From: Polaromonas sp.
Lineage (GTDB): Bacteria > Pseudomonadota > Gammaproteobacteria > Burkholderiales > Burkholderiaceae_C
Reading direction: 5' to 3'
Length of the DNA stretch: 64,000 bases
Assembly (NCBI RefSeq): GCF_029945895.1
Contig: NZ_JAQSDL010000106.1
Span: 1-64,000, forward strand
The stretch's first letter is position 1, and each line of letters begins with the position of its first letter. The notes under the pieces were generated by a model. The model was given only the letters and a program-made list of their open reading frames with translations. It searched no databases and had not been told where the DNA came from. The position numbers and the translations under genes were made by a program. Of this stretch, positions 59,246 to 64,000 are shown one piece after another.

Positions 59246-60228
59246 TGCCGCAGTGGAGGCCGGGAGCCGCCCGCTTTCGACCTCGGCCACCAGGGTGGGC
59301 AGCAAGGCGCTGACCGCCGGGTCCTGCCGGAAGGCCTGCTTGAGCCCGGCGTCAATACGCTCCCACATCCATGCCAGGGACTGGTGCCGGCGGCGCTCGG
59401 CCAGACGGCCGTTGGCGGTCTGGATGTTTCTGAACTTCGTCACCGCAGCCCAGAAGCCATCGACCCCCTGGTTGTGCAGCGCGCTGAGCTGGATCACCTG
59501 CGGATGCCAGAAGGAGTCGTACGCTGCCGCTTGTGCGCTGCCCATCGCGTTGTTGACCAGCCCGAACAGGCGCATGGCCGAGGCGATCTGAGCCTGCGCG
59601 CGCATCGCGGCGTCGGCATCGATGTCGGCCTTGTTGATGACCACCAGGTCGGCCAGCTCCATCACGCCCTTCTTGATCGCCTGCAGGTCGTCGCCGGCAT
59701 TGGGCAGCTGCATCAGCACAAACATGTCGGTCATGTTGGCGACCGCAGTTTCGCTCTGGCCGACCCCCACGGTTTCGACAATCACCACGTCATAACCGCC
59801 CGCTTCGCAGACCAGCATGGCCTCGCGCGTTTTTTCCGCCACGCCGCCCAGGGTGCCGCTGGACGGACTCGGCCGGATGTAGGCGCACTCGTGAACCGAC
59901 AGTTGCTCCATGCGTGTCTTGTCGCCGAGGATGGAGCCGCCCGAGACGCTGGAAGACGGGTCTACGGTCAGCACCGCGACCCGGTGGCCCTGCGCGATCA
60001 GGTGCAGGCCCAGCACCTCGATGAAGGTGGATTTTCCGACACCGGGAACGCCGCTGATGCCGAGGCGGAAAGCGTTTCCGGTGTGCGACAGCAAAGCGGT
60101 CAGCAGTTCGTCGCCTTGTGCCCGATGGTCGGCACGGGTCGATTCCAGCAGCGTGATGGCCTTGGCGATGGCACGGCGCTGCGCGGCAGCGTCGCCGTGC
60201 AGAACCGCACCCACCAGATCGCCGGAAA

Positions 60229-60232
<4 letters not shown>
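59195..60232 (-). CDS. meaB: Methylmalonyl-CoA mutase-associated GTPase MeaB
   Basis: MeaB (formerly ArgK) protects and reloads the B12 cofactor of methylmalonyl-CoA mutase. The 345-residue protein has the P-loop [15 protein letters not shown], switch [31 protein letters not shown] and the G4 motif VVINKADID. It overlaps the mutase gene by 4 bp. Its C-terminus and stop codon lie in a dispersed repeat. Confidence 0.95.
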
Positions 60233-62397
<2,165 letters not shown>

Positions 62398-62447
62398 GGC
62401 GCGTGTTTCGATGGGTTTGCGCAGCGAGGCTGCCGATTTCGCCAGTT

Positions 62448-62482
62448 TACATTATTTATAATTATTGATGCAAAATTTAGTT
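62448..62482. promoter_or_regulatory. AT-rich divergent promoter/operator region of mcm and the GntR gene
   Basis: A pronounced AT-rich patch in a GC-rich background holds a perfect TATAAT (62457-62462) for the plus-strand regulator gene. On the minus strand an overlapping TATAAA could serve mcm. It is the likely place where the GntR-type protein acts. No clear -35 boxes are visible. Confidence 0.5.
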
Positions 62483-62538
62483 TCGGATAAGATCGCGCAG
62501 TCCAGCCCTCCGGCTGCAATCGACCCCTTACCACGACC

Positions 62539-63174
62539 ATGGCCGCTGTTTCACTGACCCCTAGAGCCCTTTACGAAGAGGTGGCGGAGCTTTTGCGCCA
62601 GCGTATTTTCAGCCGCGAACTGGCGCCAGGCAGCTGGATCGACGAGCTCAAACTGGCCGAAGAATATGGCATCAGCCGCACGCCGCTGCGTGAAGCCCTC
62701 AAGGTGCTGGCCACTGAAGGGTTGGTGACCATGAAGGTGCGACGCGGCGCCTACGTCACCGAGGTGTCCGAACGCGACCTGACCGATGTCTACCACCTGC
62801 TTTCGCTGCTGGAAAGCGACGCCGCTGGCGTGGTGGCGACCCAGGCCACCGAGGCCCAGCTGCAGGAGCTGCAAACCCTGCACCGCGAGCTCGAAAAAGC
62901 CGTGGCCAACCGCGAGCGCTTCTTCCAGATCAACGAAACCTTCCACATGCGCCTGCTGGAAATCGCCAACAACCGTTGGCGCGACCAGATGGTGGCCGAT
63001 CTGCGCAAGGTCATGAAGCTGAACCGCCACAACTCCCTGCTCAAAAGCGGCCGCATCGAAGAATCACTGACCGAACACCGCGCCATCATGGCGGCGCTGA
63101 GCGCACGCGATGCCGATGCCACCGTGCAGCGCATGCGCGAACACTTCAGGAACGGGCTGGAAGCGGCGGCTTGA
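62539..63174 (+). CDS. GntR-family (FCD) transcription regulator
   Basis: The 211-residue protein has an N-terminal winged helix (EEVAELLRQRIF, GISRTPLREALKVLATEGLV, RRGAYVTEV) and an all-helical FCD ligand-binding domain with a metal-binding style FHMRLLE and EHRAIMAAL. Divergent placement suggests it controls the methylmalonyl-CoA operon in response to an acid such as propionate or methylcitrate; the ligand is unknown. The 3' end overlaps the convergent transporter gene by 29 bp. Confidence 0.88.
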   Translation: MAAVSLTPRALYEEVAELLRQRIFSRELAPGSWIDELKLAEEYGISRTPLREALKVLATEGLVTMKVRRGAYVTEVSERDLTDVYHLLSLLESDAAGVVATQATEAQLQELQTLHRELEKAVANRERFFQINETFHMRLLEIANNRWRDQMVADLRKVMKLNRHNSLLKSGRIEESLTEHRAIMAALSARDADATVQRMREHFRNGLEAAA

Positions 63175-64000
63175 CAGGCTGTTTGATCGGCCGCGTGACC
63201 AGAAACACCCCCGGCAGGATCAGCAGTGCGCCGGCGGCATGGTGCCAGCCCGGCGGTTCACCGAGCAACCAGGCCGCCCCCGCCGCGTAAAGCGGGCCCA
63301 GGTACAGCGCCACGGCCACCCGGCTGGCCCCGAGGATTTTCTGCGCCCAGCCGTAGATCCAGTAGGCCCCTACGCCGGGGATCAGCGCAGCCACCACCAC
63401 CAGCAGCAAGGCCTGGCCACCCAGGGCGTCCGCGCCGGGCCGTGTCGCCTCCCACACGGCCGGAGGCAGCAGGACCAGGGTGCCGCCCATGCAGATGGCG
63501 GCCAGCCGCGCCGTCGCGCTCAGGGAACTGGGCCACCTTTTCTGCAGCAGCGCATAAGCGGCCCAGGACACGGTGGCCGCCAGAATCCAGGCATCTCCTG
63601 CCACAAACTGCACGTCGGCCAGTGCTGTCCAGCGCCCTTTGACGACCACATGCACCACGCCCGTCAGCGCCAGCAGCACACCGGCCGCCTGCCGCGCGCC
63701 GAAACCCTCGCCCAGCCACCACATCGCCCCGAGGGCGATCAGCACCGGCGAGGCCGAATAGATCAGCGCAATGTTCATGGCCCCCGTGGAGCGCGCCCCT
63801 TCATACACCCAGGCACCGCACACCAGCATGCCCAGGAAACCGAGCACCAGGTATTGCCGCCAGGCCCGGGCGATCGCCGCGCGTTGCGCCCACAGCTCCG
63901 CCCGCGTGAGCGCTACCAGGATCAGGGCGGCCAGGCCCCAGCGGCCCAGGGCCAGCATGTAGGGCCCGATGACCCCGGGCGCCTTGCGCGCCACGATGTA
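63146..64000 (-). CDS. EamA/DMT-family transporter, C-terminal part (cut by window edge)
   Basis: This is the last 284 or so residues of a ten-helix drug/metabolite transporter. Two EamA halves are visible (GPYMLALGRWGLAALILVAL, IALIYSASPVLIALGAMWWL; then SWAAYALLQKRW and GVGAYWIYGWAQKILGASRV). The reading continues past 64000, so the true start is outside. Substrate unknown. Confidence 0.88.
   Translation of the reverse strand, partial: YIVARKAPGVIGPYMLALGRWGLAALILVALTRAELWAQRAAIARAWRQYLVLGFLGMLVCGAWVYEGARSTGAMNIALIYSASPVLIALGAMWWLGEGFGARQAAGVLLALTGVVHVVVKGRWTALADVQFVAGDAWILAATVSWAAYALLQKRWPSSLSATARLAAICMGGTLVLLPPAVWEATRPGADALGGQALLLVVVAALIPGVGAYWIYGWAQKILGASRVAVALYLGPLYAAGAAWLLGEPPGWHHAAGALLILPGVFLVTRPIKQPVKPPLPARS

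Noticed and set aside
62398-62538. Cobalamin riboswitch before the B12-dependent mutase
   Set aside because: The gap is only 141 bp, AT-rich, and shows no B12-box-like sequence.

Overview
The window is a 64-kb piece of a GC-rich bacterial chromosome. Gene order and protein sequences point to a betaproteobacterium of the Burkholderiales, most likely Comamonadaceae (Polaromonas/Rhodoferax/Variovorax-like). The indicators are the rpsB-tsf-pyrH-frr-uppS-cdsA-dxr-rseP-bamA-skp-lpxD-fabZ-lpxA-lpxB-rnhB run, an iscRSUA-hscBA-fdx cluster, PHA metabolism genes (phaR, phaZ, 3-hydroxybutyrate dehydrogenase) and a methylmalonyl-CoA pathway operon. The genus is inferred; I could not run a database search.

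Layout. 1-1892: carA and the start of carB (minus strand). 1893-2328: an intergenic stretch with a tandem triplicated hairpin repeat. 2329-17874: one long minus-strand run for translation factors, UMP kinase, undecaprenyl-PP and CDP-diacylglycerol synthesis, isoprenoid synthesis, outer-membrane assembly and lipid A, ending in rnhB and a SpoU-type rRNA methylase. 18237-21074: D-amino-acid dehydrogenase and the bifunctional NAD(P)HX repair enzyme (plus strand). 21045-29124: yggT, rnr, tRNA-Leu(CAG), rimO, phaR, tRNA-Val(GAC) and relA. 29148-31241: an alpha/beta hydrolase divergent from 3-hydroxybutyrate dehydrogenase, then tRNA-Val(CAC). 31276-33280: dnaQ and an orphan ABC substrate-binding protein. 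33322-38879: the complete isc operon, with an IscR-type operator at 39014-39038. 39146-44550: uvrB, an aromatic aminotransferase, a nucleotidyltransferase-like gene, a SnoaL-like gene and a DODA-type dioxygenase. 44797-46191: intracellular PHB depolymerase with a PhaR-like operator upstream. 46218-52138: an RnfB-like ferredoxin facing a three-subunit 2-oxoacid:ferredoxin oxidoreductase operon with a CBS-domain gene. 52232-53755: a chemoreceptor with its sensor domain at the C-terminus. 54012-62397: the propionyl-CoA/methylmalonyl-CoA operon, divergent from a GntR-type regulator. 63146-64000: an EamA-type transporter cut by the window edge.

The genes form several working units. The isc genes build Fe-S clusters needed by RimO and the ferredoxin/oxidoreductase proteins encoded here. 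PhaR, PhaZ and 3-hydroxybutyrate dehydrogenase form a carbon-storage group, and the propionyl-CoA operon feeds odd-chain and branched-chain carbon to succinyl-CoA.

The most unusual signal is a family of about twelve short dispersed repeats (50-65 bp) built on a GCTAT...ATAGC inverted repeat followed by a GCGC-containing arm. Most lie inside or at the ends of conserved genes, where they are translated in frame. A second family of GC-rich hairpin repeats fills the gaps inside and next to the cell-envelope operon. No prophage, insertion sequence, CRISPR array or rRNA was seen.
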